A DNA stretch of 64,000 bases from Streptomyces sp. ACA25 (GTDB lineage: Bacteria; Actinomycetota; Actinomycetes; Streptomycetales; Streptomycetaceae). Both the position numbers and the translations under genes were made by a program. The stretch covers positions 124,001 to 188,000 of the forward strand of contig NZ_JAQKPV010000009.1 in the NCBI RefSeq assembly GCF_028200735.1, read 5' to 3'. Of this stretch, positions 54,801 to 63,531 are shown one piece after another. The notes under the pieces were generated by a model. That model was given only the letters and a program-made list of their open reading frames with translations, did no database searches and was not told the DNA's origin. Each line of letters opens with the position of its first letter. Position 1 is the stretch's first letter.

Positions 54801-55356
54801 CGATCACCGCCGCCTTGGTCTGCAGCAGATCCTGCGAGGTCTCCACCAGCAGCGCATCCGCGCCCCCTGCCACCAGCCCTTCCGCGTTCTGCTGGTACGC
54901 GTCCCGCAGCACCCCGTAGGGGGCATGCCCCAGCGTCGGCAGCCTGGTCCCCGGACCCATCGAACCCAGCACCCACCGCGCCCGGCCGTCACCCGCGGTG
55001 AACCCGTCAGCCACGTCGCGGGCGACCCGCGCTCCGGCCTCCGACAGCTCAGCCACCCGCCCGGCGATGTCGTACTCCGCCAGCGCCGCGAAATTCGCAC
55101 CGAAGGTGTTCGTCTCCACACAGTCCACACCGACCGCGAAATACTCCTCATGCACCGCCCGCACAATGTCCGGACGCGTGACATTCAGAACCTCGTTGCA
55201 CCCCTCCAGCTGCTGGAAATCCTCCATCGACGGGTCCGCCGCCTGCAGCATCGTCCCCATCCCGCCGTCCGCCACCACCACCCGCGAAGCCAGTGCTTCG
55301 CGCAGGGCTGCGGCTCGGTCGGGCTGAGTGGCGGGGGGCAGGGTGGGCATGGCCAT
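51838..55356 (-). CDS. metH: Cobalamin-dependent methionine synthase
   Basis: A 1172-residue enzyme transferring methyl from 5-methyl-THF to homocysteine through methylcobalamin. Domains in order: homocysteine-binding (1-330, with GLNCATGP and zinc-binding GGCCGTTPEH), pterin-binding (350-610, ERTNANGSKKF and DVCVDYVGRDG), the cobalamin cap (640-735), the cobalamin domain with the lower-ligand His in DVHDIGKN (about 745-900), and a reactivation domain with AdoMet (about 930-1172, EFQLHPEQSTDALVLHHPEA in part). ATG at 55356. A 9-bp hairpin sits in its leader and a strong terminator follows. Confidence 0.98.
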   Translation of the reverse strand: MAMPTLPPATQPDRAAALREALASRVVVADGGMGTMLQAADPSMEDFQQLEGCNEVLNVTRPDIVRAVHEEYFAVGVDCVETNTFGANFAALAEYDIAGRVAELSEAGARVARDVADGFTAGDGRARWVLGSMGPGTRLPTLGHAPYGVLRDAYQQNAEGLVAGGADALLVETSQDLLQTKAAVIGARRALTATGAELPVLVQVTVETTGAMLLGSEIGAALTALEPLGIDMIGLNCATGPAEMSEHLRYLARHASVPVSCMPNAGLPVLGSDGAHYPLTPEELADAHEGFVAEFGLSLVGGCCGTTPEHLRQVVERVRGVVPGVRDPRPEAGASSLYQAVPFRQDTSYLAIGERTNANGSKKFRTAMLEGRWDDCVEIAREQMREGAHLLDVCVDYVGRDGAADMAELAGRLATASTLPLVLDSTEPAVLRAGLEKLGGRAVINSVNYEDGDGPQSRFAQVTALAAEHGAALIALTIDEEGQARTVEHKVAVAQRLIADLTENWGIGESDIIVDCLTFTICTGQEESRKDGVHTIEAIRELKRRHPRVQTTLGLSNISFGLNPAARQVLNSVFLDECVKAGLDSAIVHASKIVPIARLAEEQVQAALDLIYDRRRADYDPLQHLLELFEGVDAQAVKAGRAEELAALPLEERLQRRVIDGERKGLEADLDAALAQRPALAIVNDTLLAGMKVVGELFGSGQMQLPFVLQSAEVMKAAVAYLEPHMEKTDDDGKGTIVLATVRGDVHDIGKNLVDIILSNNGYTVVNLGIKQPVSAILDAAREHRADVIGMSGLLVKSTVIMKENLQELNTRNMAADYPVILGGAALTRAYVEQDLHALYDGEVRYARDAFEGLRLMDALINVKRGVPGAVLPPLKQRRVPHREQPAAPPQGNTAEVTVRSDVATDVPVPRAPFIGTRVVKGIALKEYAAWLDEDALFKGQWGLKGTRSGDGPGYEELLATEGRPRLRGWLERLHTDNLLEAAVVHGYFPAHAEGNDLVLLHPDGTERTRFTFPRQSRGRRLCLADYFRPKSSGETDIVALQIVTVGSRIGEATAELFESNSYRDYLELHGLSVQLAEALAEYWHARTREELGIAGNDPDHLSGMFRTEYQGCRYSLGYPACPDLEDRAKIADLLQPERIGVKLSEEFQLHPEQSTDALVLHHPEATYFNAR

Positions 55357-55693
55357 GGCAGTACTCCCAGGGGTGCGACGGCTGTCGGCTTTGCGCTCCC
55401 GGACAGGGAGCGCACCCGGTCAGCGTATCCGCCCGGTCCCCCATCGGCGGGAACCGTCCCGATGACCGGACAGTCCCGGCCCCGGCTCCGGACCGGGGCG
55501 GCCGGCGTCACCGTCCGGGCCACACAAGGCGCACGACGCGCCTCTCACGCAAGATGGACATCTGACCGGTCCTTGTTTCGGTCCTGCCGACAGGGGTCAT
55601 CCGAGAGGAAATGCTGTCCTCTCCCGATCGACGATGCCGAACGAGGGGCGGCGGTCAGCGGGATCCCTCCGGGCAACCGACAAAGGAGTCAGT
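55357..55693. other. Divergent spacer between metH and glpF
   Basis: About 340 bp. It contains the metH leader hairpin (55392-55414) and, near glpF, a repeated CGGTCCT (about 55571 and 55583). No gylR-like regulator gene is present. No known riboswitch was recognised. Confidence 0.55.
55392..55414 (-). promoter_or_regulatory. Hairpin in the metH 5' leader
   Basis: A perfect 9-bp inverted repeat (TGCGCTCCC with GGGAGCGCA, loop GGACA), 36-58 bases upstream of the metH start. It might modulate translation or RNA stability, or be a repressor dyad. It does not match the SAH or cobalamin riboswitch pattern. Confidence 0.5.
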
Positions 55694-56536
55694 GTGTCCA
55701 GCTCCGACATCTTCATGGGTGAGATCCTCGGCACCGGCCTGCTCATCCTGCTCGGGTGCGGCGTGGTCGCCGCCGTGACCCTGAAAAAGTCCAAGGCGTT
55801 CGGCGCAGGCTGGCTCGCCATCACCTTCGGCTGGGGTCTCGGCGTCCTCACCGGTGTCTACGCCGCCGTGGAGATCTCCGGCGCGCACATCAACCCCGCC
55901 GTCACGGTCGGACTCGCCATCGACACCGGCGAGTGGGGCGACGTGCCGGTCTACTTCGCCGGTCAGCTGGTCGGTGCGATGATCGGGGCCACGCTTGTCT
56001 GGGTCGCGTACTTCGGGCATTTCGAGGCACACCTCAGAGACCGGGAGATCGTCGGCGGTTCCGGCATTCCCGGTGCGTCCGCGACCCAGGAGAACGAGCA
56101 GGGCCCGGGCCCGGTGGAACGGGCCGAAGCACCCGCGGAGAGCGCTCACCCCTCACCGCCGAAACAGGGGCCGGTGCTCGGCATCTTCGCCACCGCCCCG
56201 GAGATCCGCAACCCCGTGCAGAACCTCGCCACGGAGATCGTCGCCACCCTCGTGCTGCTGCTGGCCATCCTCGGCATGGGGCTCAACGACGGGCTCCAGC
56301 TGAGCGGGGCCGCCGGGCTCATGGTCGCGCTGGTCGTCGTCGGGATCGGTCTCTCCCTCGGCGGGCCGACCGGTTACGCGATCAACCCGGCCCGCGACCT
56401 GGGCCCCCGCATCGTGCACGCCCTGCTGCCGCTGCCCAACAAGGGGCGCTCCGACTGGGGCTACGCCTGGGTTCCGGTAGTGGGCCCCCTGATCGGCGCC
56501 GCCCTCGCCGCCTGGATCTTCCAGCTCGTGACCTGA
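55694..56536 (+). CDS. glpF: Glycerol uptake facilitator (aquaglyceroporin)
   Basis: A 280-residue MIP channel. Pore motifs are HINPAV (first NPA, Asn67) and INPARD (second NPA followed by Arg-Asp, the glycerol-facilitator form). Six helices are visible, with [14 protein letters not shown] first. A hydrophilic stretch of about 55 residues, rich in Pro, Glu and Gly (roughly 118-172), lies between the two halves; most GlpF proteins have a short loop there. GTG at 55694 with AAAGGAG five bases upstream. glpK follows 62 bp later. Confidence 0.95.
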   Translation: MSSSDIFMGEILGTGLLILLGCGVVAAVTLKKSKAFGAGWLAITFGWGLGVLTGVYAAVEISGAHINPAVTVGLAIDTGEWGDVPVYFAGQLVGAMIGATLVWVAYFGHFEAHLRDREIVGGSGIPGASATQENEQGPGPVERAEAPAESAHPSPPKQGPVLGIFATAPEIRNPVQNLATEIVATLVLLLAILGMGLNDGLQLSGAAGLMVALVVVGIGLSLGGPTGYAINPARDLGPRIVHALLPLPNKGRSDWGYAWVPVVGPLIGAALAAWIFQLVT

Positions 56537-56598
56537 CCTCCCCCGCACCGTCTCCCGTCCGCTCGTCCGGCGGACGCCGCCCCCTCAGGAGCCACCAC

Positions 56599-58191
56599 AT
56601 GAGTGACACACACGACCCCGCTTCCTCGATCACTCCCCACGGGTACATCGCGGCCATCGACCAGGGCACGACCTCCAGCCGCTGCATCATCTTCGACCGG
56701 AGCGCCCGGATCGTCGCCATGGAACAGAAGGAGCACGAGCAGATATTTCCCCGGCCCGGCTGGGTCGAGCACGACGCCTCCGAGATCTGGGCGAACGTCC
56801 AGGAAGTGGTGGCCGGCGCCATCGAGAAGGCCGGGATCGCCCGGGAGGACGTCAAGGCCGTCGGCATCACCAACCAGCGCGAGACCACCCTGCTCTGGGA
56901 CCGGAAGACCGGCGAACCGGTGCACCACGCCGTCGTGTGGCAGGACACCCGCACCGACCAGCTGTGCCGGGACCTGGGGCGCAACGTCGGCCAGGACCGC
57001 TTCCGCCGGGAGACCGGACTGCCGCTGGCCTCCTACTTCGCCGGCCCGAAGATCCGCTGGCTGCTGGACAACGTCGAGGGCCTGCGCGAGCGCGCCGAAC
57101 GTGGTGAGCTGCTCTTCGGCACGATGGACTCCTGGATCATCTGGAAGCTCACCGGCGGTGCCGACGGCGGCCGGCACGTCACCGACGTCACCAACGCCTC
57201 CCGCACGATGCTCATGAATCTGCGCCGCCAGGAATGGGACGAGCGGATCCTGCAGTCCATGGAGGTGCCCGCCGGCCTGCTGCCCGAGATCCGGTCCTCC
57301 TCCGAGGTGTACGGCCATGTCAAGGGCGGCGCCCTCGACGGAGTACCGGTGGCCTCCGCGCTCGGCGACCAGCAGGCCGCGCTGTTCGGGCAGACCTGCT
57401 TCGCCGAGGGTGAGGGGAAGTCGACCTACGGCACCGGCACCTTCCTTCTCATGAACACCGGTGGGAAGCCCGTCAACTCCTACCGCGGGCTGCTGACCAC
57501 GGTGGCGTACCGGATCGGCACCGAGCCGCCCGTCTTCGCGCTGGAGGGCGCCATCGCGGTCACCGGCGCGCTCGTGCAGTGGATGCGCGACCAGATGGGG
57601 CTGATCACGACCGCGGCCGAGATCGAGACGCTGGCCTCCTCGGTGGAGGACAACGGCGGCGCGTACTTCGTTCCTGCGTTCTCCGGGCTGTTCGCACCGT
57701 ACTGGCGGTCCGACGCACGCGGCATCATCGCAGGCCTGACCGGCTACGTCACCAAGGCGCACATCGCCCGGGCCGTCCTGGAGGCCACCGCCTGGCAGAC
57801 CCGGGAGATCGTCGACGCGATGAAGAAGGACTCGGGCGTGGAGCTCGCCACGCTCAAGGTCGACGGCGGGATGACGTCGAACGACCTGCTGATGCAGAAC
57901 ATCGCCGACTTCCTCGACTCCCCCGTGGTGCGGCCGGAAATCCCCGAGACCACGGTGCTCGGCGCCGCGTACGCCGCCGGACTCGCGGTGGGCTTCTGGT
58001 CCAGTACCGAAGAGCTGCGGGAGAACTGGCGCGAGGACGCCCGGTGGCACCCGCGGATGGACCCGGCACGGCGAGACCGCGAGTACCGCAACTGGCTCAA
58101 GGCGGTCCAGCGGACCATGGGCTGGATCGAGGACGAGCCCGAAACGCCGGAGAAGGAGCCCGAGCAACAGCCCACACCGGGTGAGAAGTGA
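56599..58191 (+). CDS. glpK: Glycerol kinase
   Basis: A 530-residue FGGY kinase making glycerol-3-phosphate. ATP-binding [18 protein letters not shown], glycerol contact block [31 protein letters not shown], and the FGGY signature [17 protein letters not shown] are present, with [14 protein letters not shown] near the C-terminus. The last 20 residues are a Glu/Pro-rich extension. ATG at 56599 after AGGAG. Functions with GlpF upstream; the glycerol-3-phosphate dehydrogenase gene that usually follows is missing here. Confidence 0.97.
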   Translation: MSDTHDPASSITPHGYIAAIDQGTTSSRCIIFDRSARIVAMEQKEHEQIFPRPGWVEHDASEIWANVQEVVAGAIEKAGIAREDVKAVGITNQRETTLLWDRKTGEPVHHAVVWQDTRTDQLCRDLGRNVGQDRFRRETGLPLASYFAGPKIRWLLDNVEGLRERAERGELLFGTMDSWIIWKLTGGADGGRHVTDVTNASRTMLMNLRRQEWDERILQSMEVPAGLLPEIRSSSEVYGHVKGGALDGVPVASALGDQQAALFGQTCFAEGEGKSTYGTGTFLLMNTGGKPVNSYRGLLTTVAYRIGTEPPVFALEGAIAVTGALVQWMRDQMGLITTAAEIETLASSVEDNGGAYFVPAFSGLFAPYWRSDARGIIAGLTGYVTKAHIARAVLEATAWQTREIVDAMKKDSGVELATLKVDGGMTSNDLLMQNIADFLDSPVVRPEIPETTVLGAAYAAGLAVGFWSSTEELRENWREDARWHPRMDPARRDREYRNWLKAVQRTMGWIEDEPETPEKEPEQQPTPGEK

Positions 58192-58322
58192 CCCCTGGGC
58201 GGGAGCCCGCCGCAGCTGTCCACCGGACCGCCCGGCGGCCGGACCTCGGGTGAACCGGTGCCCATGGCCAACCCCCCGCTCGTATGGAAGAGTGCCCCGC
58301 ACGCATGCCGGGGCGAGCGGGG

Positions 58323-59402
58323 GTGACGGGCCGGATGCAGGTGAACGCCGCACGGCGCAGCGCGGTGGGCCGGCTGCTCCCCGCCCGCCGCACCGTGCGA
58401 CTGGTCTCCGGCACGCTCGCCCTGCTGCTCCTGATGCCCTTCATCATGCTTCTGGTCTTTCTCCGGGCCATGTACGGGGGGAGCCCGGACCCGCAGGCAC
58501 ACACCCGTGACCGTGACGCGCTCTGGCTGGGTCCCGCCTGGGTCGACGGACGGCACGACGAGACCGATCTCGCCACCCTGGCCGCGCGGCTGGACGGCAC
58601 GGGCGTCCGCGACGTGTTCGTGCACACCGGCCCGCTCTCCCACGACGGGACGCTGCCCGCCGGCCGGTCCCCACGGGCCCGTTGGCTGACCGGCGCGATG
58701 GCGGAGCAGCTGCCCGGTGTCCGGGTCCAGGCGTGGCTGGGCACGGTGCCCGCCGGGGACGAACACCCGGGGGACGGTCGCCTGCGGCTGGACGACACGG
58801 AAACCCGTGGGAACGTGGTGGCCGGCGCGCGGCAGGTGCTGGAGCTCGGCTTCGACGGGATCCACTTGCAGGTCGACGGGGTGCGTTCCGGCGATCCCGG
58901 CTACCTGGAGCTGCTGGAGGACCTGGGTGCCGCGCTGCACGAGGTCGACGCGGTGCTCTCCGCCACCGCCCACCAGATCGAACCGCTCCCCGCGCTCCAC
59001 ACGGTCGCCGCTCCGGTGGCCGACCGTCCGAAGTGGTGGGCCCAGAGCTACTTCCGCGAAGTCTCCGAACGGGTCGACCAGATCGCGGTGCCGGGCCACG
59101 ACGCCGTGACCCCGTTGGAGAGCCTGTACGGCGGCTACGTCGCACAGCAGACCGAACTCGCACTGCAGGTCACCCCGCAGGACACCGATCTCCTCATCGG
59201 TCTGCCGTTCCTCCACGAACGGGATCTGCTGCACCGCGCCGAGACGGTGCCGTCAGCCGTCCGCGGCGTACGGCTCGGCCTGAGCCGGGAGGACATCCTC
59301 CGCGAGCGCTTCGGCGTGGGGCTCTACGTGGATTACGCGGCCACGCCCGGCGACTGGCTGGCCTACCGCCGGGACTGGGTCGGACCGGCCGCCCCGCCTT
59401 AG
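58323..59402 (+). CDS. Membrane-anchored protein with possible TIM-barrel (glycosidase-like) domain
   Basis: About 359 residues, family not recognised. An N-terminal transmembrane anchor (VSGTLALLLLMPFIMLLVF, roughly 25-45) is followed by a domain of about 300 residues. Segments VRDVFVHTGPLSH, RVQAWLGTVPAG and LELGFDGIHLQVDGV are suggestive of beta strands of a GH18 or GHL-type barrel, the last resembling their DGxxxD motif; VGLYVDYAATPGDW is near the end. Catalytic residues cannot be assigned. Starts at 58305, 58323 (GTG) or 58335 are all possible. Located between glpK and parJ, where glpD would be expected. Confidence 0.7.
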   Translation: MTGRMQVNAARRSAVGRLLPARRTVRLVSGTLALLLLMPFIMLLVFLRAMYGGSPDPQAHTRDRDALWLGPAWVDGRHDETDLATLAARLDGTGVRDVFVHTGPLSHDGTLPAGRSPRARWLTGAMAEQLPGVRVQAWLGTVPAGDEHPGDGRLRLDDTETRGNVVAGARQVLELGFDGIHLQVDGVRSGDPGYLELLEDLGAALHEVDAVLSATAHQIEPLPALHTVAAPVADRPKWWAQSYFREVSERVDQIAVPGHDAVTPLESLYGGYVAQQTELALQVTPQDTDLLIGLPFLHERDLLHRAETVPSAVRGVRLGLSREDILRERFGVGLYVDYAATPGDWLAYRRDWVGPAAPP

Positions 59403-59541
59403 CGGCGGCACACCCGTCACCGCCCTCAGGCGTACGAAGGCTGCGGGCTGGGCACGGTCACGCCGTAGGCTTGGCTCCGCACGGAACAGATACAGCAGCC
59501 GGGCCGGAGAACCGCTCCGTCCGGCCGGAAGGAGGCACTGG

Positions 59542-60558
59542 GTGATCGAGCTCGAGGGTGTTCCCGAGCTGGTCGACCCGGTCATGGTGGCCGCGTTCGA
59601 AGGCTGGAACGATGCCGGTGACGCCGCCTCCGCCGCGGTCGCACATCTCGAGCGGGAATGGAAGGCCGAGGTCTTCGCTGCGCTGGACGCGGAGGACTAC
59701 TACGACTTCCAGGTCAACCGCCCGACCATGTGGCTGGACGGCGGCAGCCGCCGGGTGACCTGGCCGACCACCCGGCTGTCCGTGGTGCGGATCAGCGCCG
59801 AGGACGGCGGGGGCCGGGCCCGTGACCTGGTGCTGGTGCGCGGCATCGAGCCGAGCATGCGCTGGCGGTCGTTCTGCAACGAGATCCTGGCCTTCGCCCA
59901 TGAGCTGGGCGTCGAGATGGTCGTGGTCCTGGGCGCGCTGCTCGGGGACACCCCGCACACCCGGCCGGTGCCCGTCACCAGCGTGACCTCCGACGACGGC
60001 CTGGCCCGCACCATGAACCTGGAGGAATCCCGGTACGAGGGCCCCACCGGGATCGTGGGCATCCTGCAGGAGGCCTGTGCCCATGCCGGCTTCCCCGCGG
60101 TGAGCCTGTGGGCCGCCGTTCCGCACTACGTCTCCCAGCCCCCCAATCCCAAGGCCTCACTCGCGCTGCTGCACTCCCTGGAGGACCTGCTCAAGATGCC
60201 GGTGCCGCTCGGGGACCTCGGGGAGGACGCCCGCGCCTGGCAGGTCGGAGTGGACCAGTTGGCCGCCGAGGACAGCGAGGTCGCCGAGTACGTCCAGTCC
60301 CTGGAGGAGGCCCGGGACACCGCGGAGCTGCCGGAGGCCTCCGGCGAGGCCATCGCCAAGGAGTTCGAACGGTATCTGCGGCGACGGGGCGACGCTCCGG
60401 GCCCGGGCGGGGCGCCGTCCTCGTCACTGCGGGAAGCTCGGGACCGGGACGCCGAGGCCGGGCATGCCCGGCCGTACCGGCAGGCGCCGGGCGGTGATGC
60501 CGACCCGCCGGACGCACCGGGCTCCCCGGATGCCGGCGACGGCGGAAGGCCGGACTGA
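59542..60558 (+). CDS. parJ: PAC2-family protein ParJ
   Basis: A 338-residue PAC2-fold protein. Family landmarks: VMVAAFEGWNDAGDAAS, FQVNRPTMWLDGG, VRGIEPSMRWRSF and VVVLGALLGDTPHTRPVPV. In S. coelicolor the homologue next to mshC is ParJ (SCO1662), reported to bind ParA and control its polymerisation during sporulation septation; assignment rests on family and position. The C-terminal 50 residues are low complexity. GTG at 59542 after a GGAGG. Convergent with mshC. Confidence 0.88.
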   Translation: MIELEGVPELVDPVMVAAFEGWNDAGDAASAAVAHLEREWKAEVFAALDAEDYYDFQVNRPTMWLDGGSRRVTWPTTRLSVVRISAEDGGGRARDLVLVRGIEPSMRWRSFCNEILAFAHELGVEMVVVLGALLGDTPHTRPVPVTSVTSDDGLARTMNLEESRYEGPTGIVGILQEACAHAGFPAVSLWAAVPHYVSQPPNPKASLALLHSLEDLLKMPVPLGDLGEDARAWQVGVDQLAAEDSEVAEYVQSLEEARDTAELPEASGEAIAKEFERYLRRRGDAPGPGGAPSSSLREARDRDAEAGHARPYRQAPGGDADPPDAPGSPDAGDGGRPD

Positions 60559-60563
60559 GGGGC

Positions 60564-60595
60564 GGGGCCGGGCCGGGAGACTCCGGCCCGGCCCC
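60564..60595. terminator. Bidirectional terminator between parJ and mshC
   Basis: A 13-bp stem (60564-60576 with 60583-60595) and 6-base loop between convergent stops, followed by GTTCT on the plus strand. Confidence 0.85.
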
Positions 60596-60599
60596 GTTC

Positions 60600-61829
60600 T
60601 CAGAGCGCCACGCCGAGCAGGGCGTCAGCCGCCCGGGACGCGACACCGGGAGCTCCGGGGTCCTGGCCCCCGGCACGTTGCTGGAGGGCCGCCCAGCGGT
60701 CGAACGCGGCGAGTGCCGCCGGGGCATCGAGATCGTCGGCCAGCGCCGCGCGGATCTCGGCCAGCAGGCCGTCGGCCGACGGCCCGTCCGGACGGGAGAC
60801 GGCTGCCCGCCACCTCCCGAGCCTCCGGACCGCCTCCTCCAGTACGTCATCGGTCCACTCCCAGTCGGCCCGGTAGTGGTGGGCGAGCAGCGCCAGCCGG
60901 ATGGCGGCCGGATCGGTGCCCGCCCGGCGCAGCGCGGAGACGAGGACCAGGTTCCCCTTGGACTTGGACATCTTCTCGCCCTGGTAGGCGACCATCCCGG
61001 CGTGCACGTAGGACTGCGCGAAGGGGGCCTCGTCCGTCAGCGTCCGGGCGTGCGAGGCACCCATTTCGTGGTGCGGGAACACGAGGTCGGATCCGCCGCC
61101 CTGGATCTCGAAGCCCATGCCGAGGTACTCCAGCGCGATGGCCACGCACTCGATGTGCCAGCCGGGGCGACCGCGGCCGAGCGACCCGCCGTCCCAGGAC
61201 GGTTCGCCCGCCCGGGCCGCCGTCCAGAGCATGGGGTCGAGGGGGTTCTTCTTGCCGGGGCGGTCGGGGTCACCGCCCCGCTCCGCGGAGAGCAGCCGCA
61301 TCATCTCCTGGTCGTAACCGGAGACCTCCCCGAAGTGCGCGTCGGCCTCCACGGAGAAGTAGATGTCACCGTCGACCTCGTAGGCCGCTCCCAGCTCCCG
61401 GAGCCGCTCGACCGCCGGCACAATCCGCGGTATCGACTCCACCGCTCCGATGAAGTGCCGCGGGGGGAGCATGCGCAGTGCGGTCATGTCCTCGCGGAAC
61501 AGCGCGGTCTCCCGTTCCGCGAGCGCTGTCCAGTCCTCACCGGTGGCGACGGCCCGCTGCAGCAGCGGATCGTCGATATCGGTGACGTTCTGCACGTAGA
61601 CGACCTGGCGCTGAGTGTCGAGCCACACCCGCTGCACGAGGTCGAACGCGGTGAAGGTGGCCGCATGCCCCATGTGGGTGGCGTCGTACGGCGTGATGCC
61701 GCACACATAGAGCCGGGCGACGGAGCCGGGGTTCAGGGTGACCCGCCCGTCCGTCGCGGTGTCATGAATCCGGAGGTCAGGCCCCTCGCCGGGCAGGGCG
61801 GGGACCTCGGAGGCTGGCCAGGCATGCAT
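60600..61829 (-). CDS. mshC: L-cysteine:1D-myo-inosityl-2-amino-2-deoxy-alpha-D-glucopyranoside ligase
   Basis: A 409-residue mycothiol-biosynthesis enzyme that joins cysteine to GlcN-inositol with ATP. It is a class I aminoacyl-tRNA-synthetase paralogue: [15 protein letters not shown] holds the zinc Cys (43) and HIGH-like motif, and [10 protein letters not shown] the KMSKS loop. It lacks the tRNA-binding C-terminal extension of CysS and has THMGHAATF as in MshC. ATG at 61829. Upstream on the same strand lie the SCO1664, DUF3090 and phosphatase genes, so the four may be co-expressed. Confidence 0.96.
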   Translation of the reverse strand: MHAWPASEVPALPGEGPDLRIHDTATDGRVTLNPGSVARLYVCGITPYDATHMGHAATFTAFDLVQRVWLDTQRQVVYVQNVTDIDDPLLQRAVATGEDWTALAERETALFREDMTALRMLPPRHFIGAVESIPRIVPAVERLRELGAAYEVDGDIYFSVEADAHFGEVSGYDQEMMRLLSAERGGDPDRPGKKNPLDPMLWTAARAGEPSWDGGSLGRGRPGWHIECVAIALEYLGMGFEIQGGGSDLVFPHHEMGASHARTLTDEAPFAQSYVHAGMVAYQGEKMSKSKGNLVLVSALRRAGTDPAAIRLALLAHHYRADWEWTDDVLEEAVRRLGRWRAAVSRPDGPSADGLLAEIRAALADDLDAPAALAAFDRWAALQQRAGGQDPGAPGVASRAADALLGVAL

Positions 61830-61972
61830 GCCCCGAGCCTAACCGCCGGGCCCGGTGACATCGACACCGCCCGAACCGGCCAGTGTGGCCGGAAACCGCG
61901 GGCTGGCGCCTGCCGGTCCGCGCCCTTCCCGGTGCCGGACCGCTCCGGCCGGACCGTCGGCACCGCGCGGGC

Positions 61973-62833
61973 TCAGACCGGTGGCCAGGGAATGGCGGGC
62001 CAGTCACCACCGGGAAGCGGGTGACGGCCGGTGGCCAGCAACCCGGCGGTGCGTCCCCGCAGCGCGGCCAGCTCGGCCGGGCTGAGCAGCGCGGCCAGTC
62101 GGCCGGCCGGCGCGCGTCCGGCGGCCAGTGCGGCGTCGAAGCCGCGCAGGGCTTCCAGAACGGCCCCGGGCAGCGGCTCGCCCGCCCACCCCCACAACAG
62201 AGTGCGCAACTTGTTCTCGGTGTGAAAGGTCACACCGTGGTCGATGGCGTGCAGCCGTCCGTCCGGGCCCGGCAGGAGGTGGCCCCCCTTGCGGTCGGCG
62301 TTGTTGATCACCGCGTCCAGGGCGGCGAGCCGGCGCAGCCGCGGGTCGTCGGCGTGCACGAGCAGCGCGGTCCGCCCGGCGTCGAGCCGGGCGTGCCCGA
62401 CCGCCTTCCATCCGGGCCCCGGCTCGTCGCCCTCGACCAGAGCCAGCAGCCCCTCGGTCTCCTGCCGGGCGGCCGACACCTCCGCGGGGTCCGCGTCAGG
62501 GGTGGGTCCGACCCAGAGCTGGCACATCCCCTCCCCGTGCGGGCCGTCGCGCAGCACCGTGAGCGGCACCAGGTCCCAGCCCAGCGCCCGGCTGACGGTG
62601 TGCGCGGCGACCTCCCGCCGGGCCAGTGAGCCGTCGGGGAAGTCCCACAGCGGACGCTCCCCCGCGACAGGCTTGTAGACGCAGGGCGCGGATCGGCCGC
62701 CGAGCTCCACAGTGGCGTAGAGCACCGCGTTGGAGGCGTCGGGGATCCTCCCGTGCACCGTCAGCTCTCCGTGGGTCAGGAGCTCCTCGTCGGTTACGCC
62801 GGTCCGCGGCGGTACCCGTTCTGGCGCGGGCAT
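61973..62833 (-). CDS. SCO1664-family protein (kinase-like fold)
   Basis: About 286 residues, matching the SCO1664 family (TIGR03843), related to PI3/4-kinase and HipA folds. Blocks: NAVLYATVELGG, CVYKPVAGERPLWDFPDGSLARREVAA (in parts), a catalytic-like VINNADRKGGHLL and AIDHGVTFH. The NADRKGGH and DHG motifs are as expected for an active lipid or protein kinase fold; substrate unknown. ATG at 62833 overlaps the DUF3090 gene by 40 bp; a start at 62875 would overlap more. Part of the mshC-linked group. Confidence 0.87.
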   Translation of the reverse strand: MPAPERVPPRTGVTDEELLTHGELTVHGRIPDASNAVLYATVELGGRSAPCVYKPVAGERPLWDFPDGSLARREVAAHTVSRALGWDLVPLTVLRDGPHGEGMCQLWVGPTPDADPAEVSAARQETEGLLALVEGDEPGPGWKAVGHARLDAGRTALLVHADDPRLRRLAALDAVINNADRKGGHLLPGPDGRLHAIDHGVTFHTENKLRTLLWGWAGEPLPGAVLEALRGFDAALAAGRAPAGRLAALLSPAELAALRGRTAGLLATGRHPLPGGDWPAIPWPPV

Positions 62834-63387
62834 ACGTGTCCCTCCGGGTCGAGCGGCAGGCTGCACAGCGGGCACGGGGGCCGTCCGGCGTTCACGACTT
62901 CCTGAGCGCGTTTGGCGAAGGCCCGGGCCATAGTGCCGCTGAGGCGCACCCGAAGCATCGGCGGGCCGTTCTCGTCGTCCCGCAGGAGTTGCTCCTCGGC
63001 CTCGGCGAACTCCTCCTCGGAGTCGGCCTCGAGCTCGACCAGAGCCTGCGCCTCCACGATCATGCGCTCCCCGTCCCCGTCCCAGGCGAGCGCCATGGTC
63101 CCGACCCTGAACTCCTCCTCCACGGGGGTCTGGAGGGGAGCGGTGTCGGTGAGTTCGGCCGGCGCGACGGCGGGCACCGTGGTACTTCCGCCGGACCGGC
63201 GCACGACTTCGTCCAGGAGCTCGTCCATGCGCTCGGCGAGGGCCTCGACCTGTGCCTTCTCCAGGGCGACGCTGGTGGTGCGGACGGCGTCGGATGCCTG
63301 CAGGAAGAAGGTACGGCGGCCAGGCAGCCCGACGGTTCCGGCGACGAACCGGTCCGGAGGGTCGTAAAGGTAGACCTGACGGGACAA
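62794..63387 (-). CDS. DUF3090 protein
   Basis: A 197-residue actinobacterial protein (TIGR03847). N-terminus SRQVYLYDPPDRFVAGTVGLPG, middle EFRVGTMALAWDGDGERMIVEAQAL, and a C-terminal zinc ribbon CPLCSLPLDPEGHVCPRQNGY. No enzymatic function known. ATG at 63387. It overlaps the SCO1664-family gene and follows the putative phosphatase gene. Confidence 0.93.
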   Translation of the reverse strand: MSRQVYLYDPPDRFVAGTVGLPGRRTFFLQASDAVRTTSVALEKAQVEALAERMDELLDEVVRRSGGSTTVPAVAPAELTDTAPLQTPVEEEFRVGTMALAWDGDGERMIVEAQALVELEADSEEEFAEAEEQLLRDDENGPPMLRVRLSGTMARAFAKRAQEVVNAGRPPCPLCSLPLDPEGHVCPRQNGYRRGPA

Positions 63388-63432
63388 CGTACTGCTCCCT
63401 GGAGATCGATTACTGAGTCACTGGCACCCTAC

Positions 63433-63458
63433 TGCGGGTGCCGGGCACCGCACCCGCA
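63433..63458 (-). terminator. Possible terminator after the phosphatase gene
   Basis: A 9-bp stem TGCGGGTGC/GCACCCGCA with an 8-base loop, about 75 bases after the MSMEG_4193-family stop. It may only attenuate transcription into DUF3090. Confidence 0.5.
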
Positions 63459-63531
63459 CGGTATGGCCGACCGGTCTCCGTGGGCCGTGGCTCCGGGCCC
63501 GGCGTCACGGGCGAAGGCGACCGGCACGGCA

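Noticed and set aside
55357..55560. SAH riboswitch in the metH leader
   Set aside because: A hairpin exists, but the conserved SAH-aptamer sequence blocks could not be found.
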